From: Ziziphus jujuba
Lineage: Eukaryota > Streptophyta > Magnoliopsida > Rosales > Rhamnaceae
Direction: 5' to 3'
DNA length: 64,000 nt
Assembly: GCF_031755915.1 (NCBI RefSeq)
Contig: NC_083383.1
Location: forward strand, 28,388,501 to 28,452,500
Part shown: in pieces, positions 32,520 through 45,878 of the stretch
How positions within the stretch are numbered: position 1 is the first letter of the stretch
How the letters are laid out: each line of letters starts with the position of its first letter
Notes under the pieces: model-generated
The model's input: the letters and a program-made list of their open reading frames with translations, nothing else
Databases searched by the model: none
What the model was told of the DNA's origin: nothing
Position numbers and translations under genes: made by a program

Positions 32520-35098
32520 TATTAGGTTTGCAGTTTCCTACTGAAGTTCTACAAAGGCCTCAATTAAAGGAAATCCCATCGGAAATCCTATAGAAAATAT
32601 TATAGCATCTCCCTTGTAAAGTTAGCTTCCCCAAACTTAATCTGGCATAGAAAACACCTCTCATTTACTACTTATCCAAAAACTTGTAGCACTCCATATA
32701 TATGTCAACACATAAATATAAATAAAAAGATGATAATAACAATAATAATTATAATCAAATAAAAATAGAAATAAAAATAAGTAGATATTTAAATTAAAAT
32801 TGAATAATATTGATATATTAGGAATAATAGTATTAAAAATAATAAATATATTATTTAAATTGCACACTTGTAACAGAAAAGCATCCTATGTATTATACTA
32901 TACATCAGTGCATAGCCCTGCAATATTGAACAATATTGACCGCCTGGAGGCATAATCAATACGTGTAACCACTCGTATGCTGATATTCTTAATAAGGTCA
33001 AGGGTAGTTGCCTATCGTGATCATCTGACTCGTTGAACTCGTAGATAGTAAGAATACTATACTAAACCGTTCATAGGTGTAACTACGTTACTGCCATTAT
33101 ATTATGTGGTATCTCTAACACATAATATATTTATATATAAATATATAAAAAAGACATCTAATATACCAAACGATATACCAATGTTTAAGCATTTTAAACA
33201 CCACTTGACAAAAGAGGGGAGAAGAGAACTTACATGCAACCACTTTAGCATCCTAAAGGTGAAGGTACTAAATAACCCATTATCCTACGAATAAGGAAAG
33301 GATGTCTAATGCCATCACTGCAAAATATTTATCTACCTCACTTATCCTGGTGCATAAATGATGACTACGTGTAACCTCCATGTGGAAATTGATAACATCT
33401 ATATACCAAAAACACTAATAGTATATGATGCATCTAAAAATATAAATTGGATAATAACAATAACAATAATAATAATACAGAAATACAAATTTTCCAATAT
33501 TTCCACCTAGTAAACCATAAACGAAAATACATAAAATAAATCAGAAATATTTCACCTGAAATATCCGGTGCCAACAATTTATACATTAAAAACATAAACC
33601 ATTATTCAAAATAAATGCATAAAATCGGTTAACAACGTTAATTATAACATTTTAAACTTACAGAAATTTATAAAAGACTTGCCTAATAATAATTTTATTA
33701 AAACAAATAATATAATAAATTCAAATTCAACAACAGATATTTAATTAACCCCAAAGCATAATTTAGAATACATATGTATACCGCTCACATATAAATAACC
33801 TATATATGTATATATAATCCGTTACTTCACTAAAACATTTAAAAAAAAATCATACAAATAATACTATTTAATTCCAAAATCCACTTAAATGAATAAACAA
33901 AACCACCTTTTATAAACCATAACTTAAATTTATTATTAAAAAATAGGATAACATGTATACATAAAGGTAGGTCATCATTATTTACCCCAAAAAAAAAAAA
34001 AGTGGGGTCACCATTAGTGATAATTCTAATTCTAATAATAATAAGAAATTCCTCACTTCATAAAAGCACTTTTAAATGAATAAATAAATAAACAAATAAA
34101 ATCATTATAATAAAACATAACGTTTAATGCTATAAACTTTATAGACTCAAATGTAATCTTACTCGTTTAAATATTACTCAAAAACTAAAAATTTATACTT
34201 TTCTACGTTAAAAAATCAACTTAATACTAACAATTTCATGATTCACAATTTTTAAATCCACATATAGATAAATAAAAAAGTATAAGTAAACAAATAATCA
34301 TACTAAATCAGAACTATTTACACGTACATACTTTTGTGTGTGTATATATGTATTATATATATATATAATTATCTACAATTCCACGTAATATCCAAGATCA
34401 ATATATATTATCTAACTAACATGCCCAAATTGAATTTAAGAAACAAATTCTACAATCAGTCACATTTTATCAATCATTACATATATTTATTTGTACCAAT
34501 GGCTGAAATACCATGGGCTTTGCTTAGGTTCGGCACGTGCAGTGTACAAATGGCTGAAAAATGGCCAATCCAATCGGAACTAAGAGACAAAGGGAGAGAG
34601 AGAGAGACACGCGGCACTTGTCATTTGATGACATATGGCACCCTTTAAATATTTTTAAGCATTTTCTTACAAGCTTTTCAATAAAAATTAAATAGAAACT
34701 GATACCAGTAAAATAATTATAAAACTTTATTTAGCTATAATTTTCTAATCGTAACTTTAAATTGAGTACAAACTTATATTAATGTATACTATGCAATGGT
34801 ATATTGATCAACATTGAACCTTGACCAAATAAAAGTCATCCCTGGATTCCACTTAGTCAGTTCAACTCAAACTTTGTTTTGTCCATAATTTTTTTTATTC
34901 TAGTTCAAAATCAAATATGCTACTAGTCTATAGATTCATAATGATGTGTCCTTCGCAATGGTACCCTAGACAAATTGAGGCTTCAACTATACCAAAAAGT
35001 CAATTATGAAACCCCACTCAATCAATCCCAATCAAATCCAACCAAACTTGGTTAGAAATTTTCAAATGCTAAGCATTTTCTCGAGATGGGAAGTTACA
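32520..35098 (-). mobile_element. LTR-like block (minus orientation), diverged
   Basis: The right end, read on the minus strand, starts TGTAACTTCCCATCTCGAGA, like the LTR-like start at 59750 (TGTAACGCTCCGATTCGAGA). The left part (32520-33470) matches 41270-43010 in the same orientation, including AGCATCTCCCTT and ATAAAAAGATGATAAT words. No retrotransposon genes are visible and the left edge is not fixed. Reading the whole as one LTR is inference. Confidence 0.4.
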
Positions 35099-35172
35099 GT
35101 GTTCTATGGAAACTATTTTTTGTTAGATTTTGAAACATCATCAACAACCAACCTAGACATTCAATTTTATAT

Positions 35173-35213
<41 letters not shown>

Positions 35214-35773
35214 CATTTTTCTATAGTAAGAGATTTGTCTTTATTTTTTGGCCAAAAAAAAAAAGGATTTGACTTTATTTTAAATTTAAATTTAGATGAA
35301 TTATTATTTTATCCAATGGTTAAATAATTGCCACATAAATCATGCACATTTAACGAATCATGAATCTAGATTATATAATTAGGGGCAATTTCGTTCACAC
35401 TACAATAGTTACCAGAGCATTGTAATTTTACTAATTTTTAATATTTTAACAATACACATTAATAAAATGTCATAAATAGGCTTAAGTACTTAAAAAAATA
35501 GATAAATGTTAGATATACTACATACCTCCATCCCTTTAACAATTACACCTATGCTCATCTCTTTTACAATTTAGAAAAAATATAAAGCCTAATCATATTT
35601 GATGATTTAAGGGGAGGAAAAAACCTAACAATGAAGCTCAATGATGAAGATGACACAATAGAAGAAAAAAATCAACAACTCATCCCTTTTAGTCTGAGAA
35701 AGTAAATAGTCAAAACTGGTTTTTTAATTTATTACTTTCTTCTCTTTTTTCTCGTTCTATGCATTTTCACAAG
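35099..35773. other. Short unique-looking spacer with a (TG)n run
   Basis: (TG)n at 35180-35212. The rest is AT-rich without a recognised gene. Confidence 0.5.
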
Positions 35774-35799
35774 AATTTTTCACAACGAGTAACTATTTG

Positions 35800-36209
35800 T
35801 TTCCAATATACTAGTGTGGTCTAATATCTGATATGTGCAACCCATCTTTACATTATCGATATATATACTCAGGCATATGTCATTGTCTAGTACATAAAAC
35901 TCATAACATCTTAGAATTCCTACCCTTTACTTATTGAAACATAAAAGCATACATCTGACTTCCATAAATTGGATGATTATAAACCATTCGAAAAAACATA
36001 TATTATGCACACCACAACCATCCAAGTTTTGCGTATTGTGCTACTGGAGATTAATTTGAAAACATAAGAATATATGTCTGAATTCCATAAACTAGATGAC
36101 TTTATGCCATCCGGTAAACATATATCCCCGCACCACTATTGTCCAAGTTATGTATACTGCATCATTAAAGATTGATGATATAAGGACATATGTCCAAGTT
36201 TTACCATCT
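35800..36209. repeat. Degenerate satellite, about 120-bp period (left part)
   Basis: Recurring words ACATAAGAATATATGTCTGA, CCATAAACTAGATGA, CCATCCGGTAAACATATAT and a CCAAGTTATGTATACTG-type word at about 120-base spacing. The array is interrupted at 36210 by a solo LTR and resumes at 38981. Confidence 0.6.
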
Positions 36210-38975
36210 TGATAGGATCCACCCTAAGAATCCTTCTAGGATCTTCAAGGTGGTATAGCCTACTAAAGTCTGGTTGAGCAATTCCTAGAGAATATCTAAT
36301 GAGACCTCACTTAAACTGCGAACAAACAAAAACATGCAATATAAAATAACACTTCAATATACAAATATAGAGCCACAACAGCATACAAGTTCACAGTTAT
36401 AGTCCACATCTATAGCTCATCATGCTACAAGCCATAATTACGCTTACATTATAGGGTCATTACCTTGTCCATAGTTTAGGTAAGAGCATTCTAAAAGCAT
36501 TTGTAAAATTACGTAATACAATTTATGCAAGTCTAAGAAAACTAAGATGAATAAAGAAGGATAAATAGTGTTAATGTTATGGAAAATGTAGAGCAACAAG
36601 TGATACACGAAGTAAACTATCAGTTAACTACCTTGACCTAAGGGAACGGATTTCAAAACAAATAAAATATGAGATAAAGATTTCTCAATGAGTTGCATGA
36701 TACAGTAAAAAATAATATTTTATTTCTATAAATCTTTCTCTCATGACCTCTTGTTCCACTTTTTTAACAGGTTCCCTTTTACAATTACTTCAAAAAATAC
36801 AAACTTGTACCCAAAATCAATATCATAAAACCGATTCTAAAATAGTACAAATTAATGTCCATTAAAAATGTTACAAAATTGGATCAATCATAATACAAAT
36901 ATTGAGCATAAAATTAATATAGAAATAATTTTATAAAATAATTATTAAAGTGCAGTAAAGCTAATAAATATCAGAAAATCAACAATGTACTCAAAACAAT
37001 TTATCATACGATATAGATAGCGTTGCACCATCGGAGAGTAAAAGAAATAAACCTATGGGATGAGTGCATGTCACGACCCTTGGCATTCTAGCAATACAAA
37101 CCTATTGGATGCACCTACCTAATGATCATTAGTGTATGAAAGGTATTGTGACGATAATGAACATGTGAGATGAAACCAAATTTACAACCCTTAGCGTACT
37201 ACAAGTATTGTGGCAAACTTGCTTACTATAATATAACATTAAACTGAAACACTGGTACTATATGGTACATCAATTAAAAATAATAGTATAATATGTATAT
37301 AACAATCTTTATAAGATCATACTTTTTTAAACAATATTGTACCATAAAGCATAATTTAATATTCAAATCCAACTATTTATTTAAATGTTTCAAAAATTTT
37401 AAATCATCATTTCATGCTAAAACATAGATACCAACAGCAAAATATATATCACCATAACCAATTTTTAAGTATTTAAAAATATAAAACACTTAAACATGCT
37501 TAAAAATATATATTTTTCAATTCACTTTCTCAAAATCAATTATTTTTTAAAAGAACTAAAATATTGATCTAATTACCAAAATATTTTAATAACAATAGTC
37601 ATAAGTCGATTATGAACTCAATAGAATTTGAAACAATTAAAAATCTTATAAAAAATTACGTGAAATTATAACACATATATATGTAAAAACCAATATTCAT
37701 ATACGCATAAAATTAACATTTAAATCAAACTATATATATAATAAGCATCCAAACCATATATATTGTACTAGCATGCCTAAAACTATTTAAAAATATAATC
37801 ACTTACAAATACCATGGATACTTATTCCTGCTCCTCCGCAAGATCACTTCTAAGCTCAATACGTGTACCTGTAATATAATAAAATCTTTTTCAGGCTCCG
37901 ACAGCTAAACCAAAGACATTTGTGTCTATCAAATGTCTTAAAATAATTTATACAACTATAAAATTACAAAAATTAGATGTTGATCAGTCCAATTATACTG
38001 TGAACCCTTAAGATCGATATCCAAAATTGGGATTTTTTACCCAAAGGTCAATTTTTCAAAATTGAACATTTTAATGTGTCCTGTTAATATCTAATTATAC
38101 TAATCCAATTTTAATTTGATCCAATTTGATCAATTTTTGTCTAAACACAGTTCAAACTTATTTGGTATTTAACTGATTAACCTGGAAAAAAAAAAGAAAA
38201 ATTATCAAACAATGTCCTAAAGTGTCACATGTGATCAAAAAAATTGTCAAAAAACTTGATCAAACTCCCCATTGATAGATCTTTCAAACATTAAGGGATC
38301 TTGGCAAATAGAGCATGGGAATGAATTCAAGGCTTCAAAAATGAAGGAAGAGGTGTATGAGTTGGCTTAAATGACCACAAAACCCACAAACTCTGGCAAC
38401 CCATTTTGTTTATCGCTATCGGCTTCCTCGACCCGATCTGGGCTCATCCAGTGGTGGTTTAATTAGAAAATTGGAGGGTGAGATTACTGGTCGATGGGCC
38501 ATAGGCCTAGCTAGTACATGCATCTTGTTGGTGGCCAAAAAGAGGCAAAACAATGACAACCCTGGTTTGAATGTTAAATAGGTTTGGGTCAACCTAATTC
38601 GAACCCATGGGTCTAGGAAAGGTTTCTCAAGTTTGGGGGATAAAATGGATGTTTCGGAACATGTTCACTTTTAGACATGCTTTCAAACACTTATATAGGA
38701 TTTTAGGTCACTAACAAATAAAAATTTGGGATTGGTTTTGACATTAATGTAAAATTGATATTTAAAATTTCACATAATCATAACTTTTTATTTGTAACTT
38801 AAAATTTGGTATTCATTCAGTCTATAAACTCATATCGACAAGCTCTACACTATGTTATGCTAGTCAAACTAAAACCTTGACCATAGAAAAAGTTAATTTG
38901 GGATCCACATATAGTCCACCTGGTTAAACCCCGTCAAACTTGTACAATAGGGTTATTTTGATACAAGTTGTTACT
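36210..38975 (-). mobile_element. Solo LTR (minus), inserted in the satellite, TSD CATCT
   Basis: 2,766 bases, flanked by CATCT at 36205-36209 and 38976-38980. The left edge on the plus strand starts TGATAGGATCC (the CA-end of the LTR). The right edge, on the minus strand, starts AGTAACAACTTGTATC (a decayed TGTAAC start). No internal region. Words such as TACTATATGGTACATC show that it belongs to the same family as the plus-strand LTR at 52879-55597. Confidence 0.7.
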
Positions 38976-38980
38976 CATCT

Positions 38981-39320
38981 AGTTAATATATACCATGTGG
39001 ACCACTATCATTGAGATTATGAATGTTGTGCTAGATGAAATTATAAAAACATATGTTCAAGTTGTATAAACTAGATATAAATTATAAAAACATATGTTCA
39101 AGTTGTATAAACTGGATATATGTAACCCATCCAATAAACATATATCACTCGAGCTACTATCACTTAATTTATGTATACTATAGACTATTTTGAAAGCATA
39201 TGAAGACAAGTTTAGTTTGTATAACTTGGATAAAGTTCCTTTGTCTAATAAACATATATCGAACAATCTTACATTATCTTGTTTACGTATACCGTGGAGC
39301 TGGAAACTGATCAAAATATT
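38981..39320. repeat. Degenerate satellite, about 120-bp period (right part)
   Basis: Continues the array of 35800-36209 across the solo LTR. A 46-base local duplication (two copies of AAAAACATATGTTCAAGTTG) lies at about 39048-39115. The 85-codon minus-strand frame here is a repeat artefact. Confidence 0.6.
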
Positions 39321-40696
39321 TTAGATGTTTGCTCAAATACTAGATCATCACGTTAAAAACATACATGTTCTTCTTTGCCTTTCATGTTTTGTAACAAAGA
39401 AAAGCCATATAAGATCAATAATGAAATTCTCCATAGCTTTTTTATTGCGAGCTTATCAGTATGTATAAAAGAACATTTGAAGCTTTTTAATTCAATTTGG
39501 TTGGCTTTGTTGAACCATAACCCTAAACGATCTCTATCCACAAACAAACTAGCTTTTTAATTCAAATTAGCTTCTTGGACTCTAACCATGAGTAATTGAT
39601 CTTTGTTCATTTTTCTACAAAATTGCCGATTGTAAACATCACTATTTCAATTCATTAAGAGTATTTAGGGAAATTGCAGATTGTAGTAAATAATTAGGTT
39701 TTATTTTAAGTCATTAAAGGCAAAATAGGCATAAATTATTAATGTTATAGCAAAACTAAGTTTTAATATGGCTATGTACATAAGTTACTGCACCTAGTGA
39801 CTTTTGTAATGTGAATGAAATTGTTATGGAACTACAAGTTATGATATGGTAATAGTAATATGGAATAAAGAACAACTATCCTTTGGATTTCCTCGTAAAG
39901 AGTAAATCTTGAGTACCTTAGGAGTAAATTCTATTACACACAAAAACATATCTAGAATATCTATTTTAGTACAAGCATGAGAATATATATTCGAATTATT
40001 CACATTATCTATTTTAGGCAATAGTTTCAATTATCTTTTTCAATGGTATTGTTGAATAATAATTATATTAAATTAACGTAAAAACTCTCTGGTCAATGAA
40101 TCCCTGATTTTATTAAATTAGATATTCTTATGTAGTAAGTGTTAAAAATTATTACACCTTATCTATAATTTTATATTGACATTCAAATATTAATTATCCC
40201 TTTATAGATCGATTAAACATTTACCATATAAGCATCCCTGATTAGTCAAGGATAGCCTGATATGAAACTTACTCATATATATATATATATAAGGCAGAAA
40301 ATTTATTATTTATTGTCATTGGTGATGTATCTCTAGCAGGACCTATATACCATATTATGATACAAGTAGTTATCATTAAACAGTTTACTTTCCCTTATTA
40401 AGATAATAGTAATAAAAAATAAAAATAAAAAGAATTAAATACCCCCAATTAGAATTTGTCACATATGCTGTGGTTCTACTTTCACATCATTAGTTGTGAC
40501 AAATAGCAAAATTCTAGTCTCTTATAAGGAAATCGCAAATTTAATTAAATTGGAAATATGCTTGCGTGACAAATGTTTAACCATATTTAAATTCAAATCT
40601 AAAATACAAGATAGGATGTGGAAACCCTTAGCTTTTGCTACATAAGGATCCTTGGTTTAATAAAGTCAAGAAATATTAGAGAATTATTGATATATA
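39321..40696. other. AT-rich sequence, no gene
   Basis: Short open frames on both strands, none with a recognisable domain. They recur identically in unit B only because the whole segment is duplicated. Confidence 0.5.
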
Positions 40697-41101
40697 TGAG
40701 GAGCATTCCCCAAACAAAGTTTTTTGACAAAGCTACTTGACAAATAATCTAAACCTTTATTTAACATGATAAAATAGTATAAATTTCGCCTATTTTGGAT
40801 GCTCTAATGGATTTATACCACTAGAAATTGGATAATTAGGTCTCGTAAAAAAAATAAAAAATCAGATAATTAGGTTTTGAAGAGAAAGAAATATGGTTAG
40901 GTATATTTTGAAAAGAAATATTTAATTAAGAAAAAGAAATATTATTTAAAGCATTGAATTAATTAAATAAATGATAGAAAGGATATTTGGATATGAATAT
41001 TAGAAATTTAAAGGTTCTAAACAAGATAATTTATACTACTAGATCGTCTTAACTAAGGGTTTAGATTATTTGTTAAAAAGTTTTGTTTGGGGAACATTCA
41101 C

Positions 41102-41102
<1 letters not shown>
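40697..41102. mobile_element. MITE of about 406 bp with about 70-bp TIRs at a TA-rich site
   Basis: Left end TGAGGAGCATTCCCCAAACA and right end, complemented, TGTGAATGTTCCCCAAACA. Both continue with GACAAATAATCTAAACC / AACAAATAATCTAAACC and TAGTATAAAT. TA dinucleotides flank both ends, compatible with a TA duplication (Stowaway-like) but not proving it. Confidence 0.65.
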
Positions 41103-41134
<32 letters not shown>

Positions 41135-41140
41135 CACACA
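41103..41140. repeat. (TA)n-(CA)n microsatellite
   Basis: TA run followed by ACACAC run, adjoining the MITE. Confidence 0.85.
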
Positions 41141-41269
41141 TAGGTAAAGGAGTGTGAAGTATTGCCATTCACAACTATTAGATCTATATGATATGCATGA
41201 TTATGCAGCTGTAGATGTTGTCTCTGTCAAAACCCTAAGTTACCTATTGGAACCCTAAGATAGCCCCCA

Positions 41270-43211
41270 CTACGAGAAACCTTATCAAAAATTCTATAGA
41301 AAAATTCGGCAGCATCTCCCTTATAAATTAAACTTGCTCAAATATTATTTGTACAGAAAATCCACTCCAAAAATATACATCCACCTTACGCCTCCTCTCT
41401 TACTACAATTTTCCATAAATATACAGGACTTCGATAACAACAGCATAAAAATATAACTATGTATAATAAATCATAAATACAGTTTCATACTTCTATAAAT
41501 TTATAGCTGCCAACACCTCTTATTTACTATAATTCCATAATTTTAAAGCACTTCATAAATATACCAGCACATAAATGTGAATAAAAAGATGATAATAATA
41601 ATAATACGAACCATCCCAGATCCATGACATATCTAGTAATAAGGGATATAACATAACAGTATTCAGAATAACAATAATAATGACAATAAATAAAGACAAC
41701 CAGGGTCAAAAATCCTAAATCGTACAATCCACATTTCAACATCTAGGAAATATCTAGATACGAATTTATGTTGTTAGGAAACAATAAATAATAATATATC
41801 CTTAAATAAAATAAAACAAATTACATTAAAATACAAAACTAGAGATAATACTTTAAATTGAATAGCTAAGGTCGTGATAATAATTTCGATAATATTACCA
41901 ATATTATGATAACATAAATACATATTTTTTTGTGTATATCTATATACATAAGCATGAATATATATATTGTCTCTCAAAGGACTTGAGTAACCTTCCTGTA
42001 GGCTAATACACCTGAACAAAGACTGATACATATGCCCAAAGGCTAACACACCTATCCGAAAGATAAAATATCTACCTAATGGTTGATACACCTACGTGAA
42101 GGCTGAAATACCTCCGCAAAGGCTAATACACCTGCCTGAAGATTGAAATATCTGTCCGAAGACTAATACACCTACATGAAGGCTGAAATACCAACCCGAA
42201 GGCTAGTTTAGATTTTTGTTACGAGTACTGTACAAATCTTACCACTACTTTATAATGTTACACATATAATTCCAAATCCATAAAGTCATCAGTTTAGATG
42301 AATACAATAATCATGCAATTGATAACAATAATGATGATGATGATGATGATAATATAAAAATAGAACTAAAAATGACAAATATATCACTTAAACCGCACAC
42401 TCATAGTAGAAATACACCCGATGTACCATATGATATACCAATGTATGGTCCTTTAACATTAGCCATTCGTAGGTATACTATTACCAATACGGTCAGGGAC
42501 AGTTGTTTATAATGGCCAACCAATTCGCTGTTAAATTGTTCATGAGCCTAACTAGGTCATTGCACCAGTATGGTATGATACACCTAACACATAATATATA
42601 TATATATATCAAAAGGTTACCTGATGCACCATATGATATACTAGCACTACCAAGTGGTACTTGGCATCCCAAAATCACTTGGTAGATGGGGGGAGAAGAG
42701 AACCTATACACGACCCCCTAGCATCGTAGAGGTACTAGAGCTAAACAACCTGTTATCTTACAGCTAAGTAGAGGTCAACTGAGGCTCACTGTGCAAAGTG
42801 CCTACCAACTCTCTGTCACTTAGCTCTTGTAGGATGGTTAAATGTAACTTGTCATCCTTTGACTATGAGAAGGGTGGACAATGCCATTGCTACAAAATAT
42901 TTGCCTACCATTGCTCATCACAATGCACAAAGGATGACTATATATATAGCCCATACACTGAAATCTATCACATGTATATTAAGAACACTGGTACTATATG
43001 GTGCATCTAAAAACCACCTAGTCATGTATAAACATATAAATACAATCGACTTCTTACAATAACATTTTCAAAACTTTAAATAACTATTTTGAATAAATAA
43101 ACAGATAAGTAAAGAAATAAATAATAAACCAATAAAAATAAAAATAATAAGATTCAAACATAACCAATAATCTTACAAACGGCATAAAATCAACAAAACT
43201 CTAACCATTTA
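41270..43211 (-). mobile_element. Truncated LTR-like block, same family as 32520-33470
   Basis: Carries CAGCATCTCCCTTATAAATT, the 20-bp minisatellite, and ACCATATGATATACCA and TACTATATGGTGCATC words in the same order as 32520-33470 and, in part, 37040-37280. It is cut off at 43212 by the opposite-strand LTR start. Orientation is inferred from the solo LTR. Confidence 0.4.
42001..42205. repeat. 20-bp minisatellite, ten units, partial 40-bp higher order
   Basis: Exactly 20-base units such as GGCTAATACACCTGCCTGAA, with no length change over ten units. In the right half units alternate between TAATACACC and TGAAATACC types, making a 40-base dimer. Twenty is not a multiple of three, so it is not coding. 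Confidence 0.9.
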
Positions 43212-45442
43212 TATAACAACCCGTATCAAAATATCCCTATTGTACAAATTTGATCGAGTTTGACCAAGTGAACCATATGTAGATCCCAGATTGACTTTTT
43301 CTATGGTTAAGATTTTGATTTGATTGATGTACCATTATGTAGAGCTCATTGATATGGATTCATAAACTAATAGCATGCCAAATATCGAGTTATAGATAAA
43401 AATTTATGGTTATAGTAAGTTTTAAATATCAATTTTACATTAGTGCTTAAACCATAACCGAATTTTTGTCTATTAGTGCCCCAAAGCTATATATAAGTGT
43501 TGGGAAGTATGCCTAACAGTGATCAAATTCTAAAATATCTATTTTGTCCCTCAAACTTGAGAAATGTCTTCCTAAAGCCACGGGTCCAAATTAGATCAAA
43601 TGGAATTGGTTTAACACCCAAACTAGGCTATCGCCGTTTTGCCTTTTTCCAACCATTAGTAACCTACACGCATTGCTAGGCTTGTATCCCATCGATTGAC
43701 TACTGCACCCTCAAAAATTTTAAGCTGATCCACCATCAGACGAACCCAAATCGGATCATGAGTATATGGGTTTTCTGGCTGTTCCAAGATAATGCATACC
43801 CCTTCCCCCCTCCCCCACCCTTTTGGACCCTCTAAATCCATTTGCATGCTCTTTTTATCAAGATTCTTCACAGTTTGAGAGATCTATTAACCGGAAATTT
43901 GTCCGAATTTTCTGATCACTAGTGACACTTTTGGAACAACTTGATCACACCATTGTATTTCTTATTTCTTGAGCTTTCCATTGATATAAAATTTGTAAGT
44001 TTTGGACATCATTTGATAATTTTTCTATTTTTAGGTCAATTAGTTAAATGCAGGGTAAATTTAGACTATGTTTTGATAAAACAAAACTTGATCAAATTGA
44101 ACAAAATTGAATTTGGATTAGCGTAACTAAATATTAATAGGACTCATTAAAAGGTTCAATTTTGTAAGATTGGCCTTCAGATGAAAAACTCCAATTTTAG
44201 GTATTAGGTTCTAAGGGTTTACGGTATAATTAAACTGCTTGGTGTCAAATTTATATAATTTTATAGTTGTATAAATTATTATAAGACATTTCATTCACAC
44301 TAATGTTTTCAATTTAATTGTTGAAACAAAGAAATATTTTATTATATTACAAGCACCTATATTGAGTTTGGAGGTGACCTCACAGAAAAGTAGAAGTGAG
44401 CATCAATAGTACATGTGAATGGTTATATTTTTAAATTTGGGCATGCTAGTAGATATATATCTATATATATATATGGTTTTGAATATGATATATTTATGAT
44501 TTGATTTAAATATTTATTATGTGCATATATGAATACTGGTTTTTACATATATGTGTCATTATTTTATACCGTTTTTTATAAGTTTTTTAATGGTTTCAAA
44601 TTCAAATGAGTTCACAATGAATTTATCAATATTGGTATTAAAATTTTTTAATAGATTTTGAAAAAATGCATTTGAAATTATATATTTTTAAGCATGTTTA
44701 AGTATTTTATGTTTTTAAGTCTTTAAAAATGGTTTATGATGATCTATATTTCACTGTAGTATTTATGTTTTGGCATGAAATAATAATTTAGAATTTTTGA
44801 AATATTTAAATAAATAGTTTGATTTGAATATTAAATCATGTTTTATGGTACAATATTATTTGGAAAAATATGACCTTACAAAGATTATTTTTATGGATAT
44901 TGTACTATTATTTCTAACTCATGTACCATATAATACCAATATTCCAGTTCAATATTACATTATAGCATGTAAGTTTGTCATGATACCTGTAGTATGTTAA
45001 AGGTCATAAGGTGAACTCATCCTGCAGATTTGTATTGCCACGATACCTTTAAGATGCTAAAGATCGTGAGATAGGTTCATTCCACAGATTTCTTTCTTTT
45101 AATGTCCGATGGTGTTTCGGGATGCTGTGTGGCAGTAATGGATATATCTTATAGTACATTGTTTATGTTTCTGAGCACATTGTTGATTTTTTAATATTTA
45201 TGATTTTTACTGCATTTCATAATTATTTTGTGAAATTACGTTTATATTATTTTACGTTCAATATTTATTTACAACTAATTCTGTTAATATTTTTAATGGG
45301 CATTAATTTGAGCTATTTAGGCATCAATTTTATGATATTGATTTGAATTATAAGTTTTGGATTTTGTGAAATGATTTCAAAAAGAAAAATATTTCAAAAA
45401 AGTGGAACGAAAGATTTGAAGAGAAAAATTTGTAGAAATAAA
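43212..45442 (+). mobile_element. Plus-strand LTR, truncated at the duplication junction
   Basis: Starts TATAACAACCCGTATCAAAA, a decayed TGTAAC start. Inverted counterpart of the solo LTR at 36210-38975: both begin with GTATCAAAATA.CCCTATTG and continue with a GTTTGACC / TTTTTCTATGG order. Its 3' part is missing here but present in unit B. Confidence 0.65.
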
Positions 45443-45878
45443 AATTTTTCACAACGAGTAACTATTTGTTTCCAATATACTAGTGTGGTCTAATATCTGA
45501 TATGTGCAACCCATCTTTACATTATCGATATATATACTCAGGCATATGTCATTGTCTAGTACATAAAACTCATAACATCTTAGAATTCCTACCCTTTACT
45601 TATTGAAACATAAAAGCATACATCTGACTTCCATAAATTGGATGATTATAAACCATTCGAAAAAACATATATTATGCACACCACAACCATCCAAGTTTTG
45701 CGTATTGTGCTACTGGAGATTAATTTGAAAACATAAGAATATATGTCTGAATTCCATAAACTAGATGACTTTATGCCATCCGGTAAACATATATCCCCGC
45801 ACCACTATTGTCCAAGTTATGTATACTGCATCATTAAAGATTGATGATATAAGGACATATGTCCAAGTTTTACCATCT

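Larger units (their letters stand above)
35774..45442 (+). repeat. Unit A of a 9.67-kb tandem duplication
   Basis: The whole unit reappears head to tail at 45443-55110, offset 9,669 bases (9,667 after one TA unit is lost near 42600). The only differences I found by eye are that TA-run length and G/A at 45432/55099. The junction is at AATTTTTCACAACG, where the right end of one copy (GAAATAAAA) meets the left end of the next. Confidence 0.95.

Noticed and set aside
42001..42205. Regular 20-base repeats considered as a CRISPR-like array
   Set aside because: Units are contiguous without unique spacers, and the window is a plant nuclear genome.
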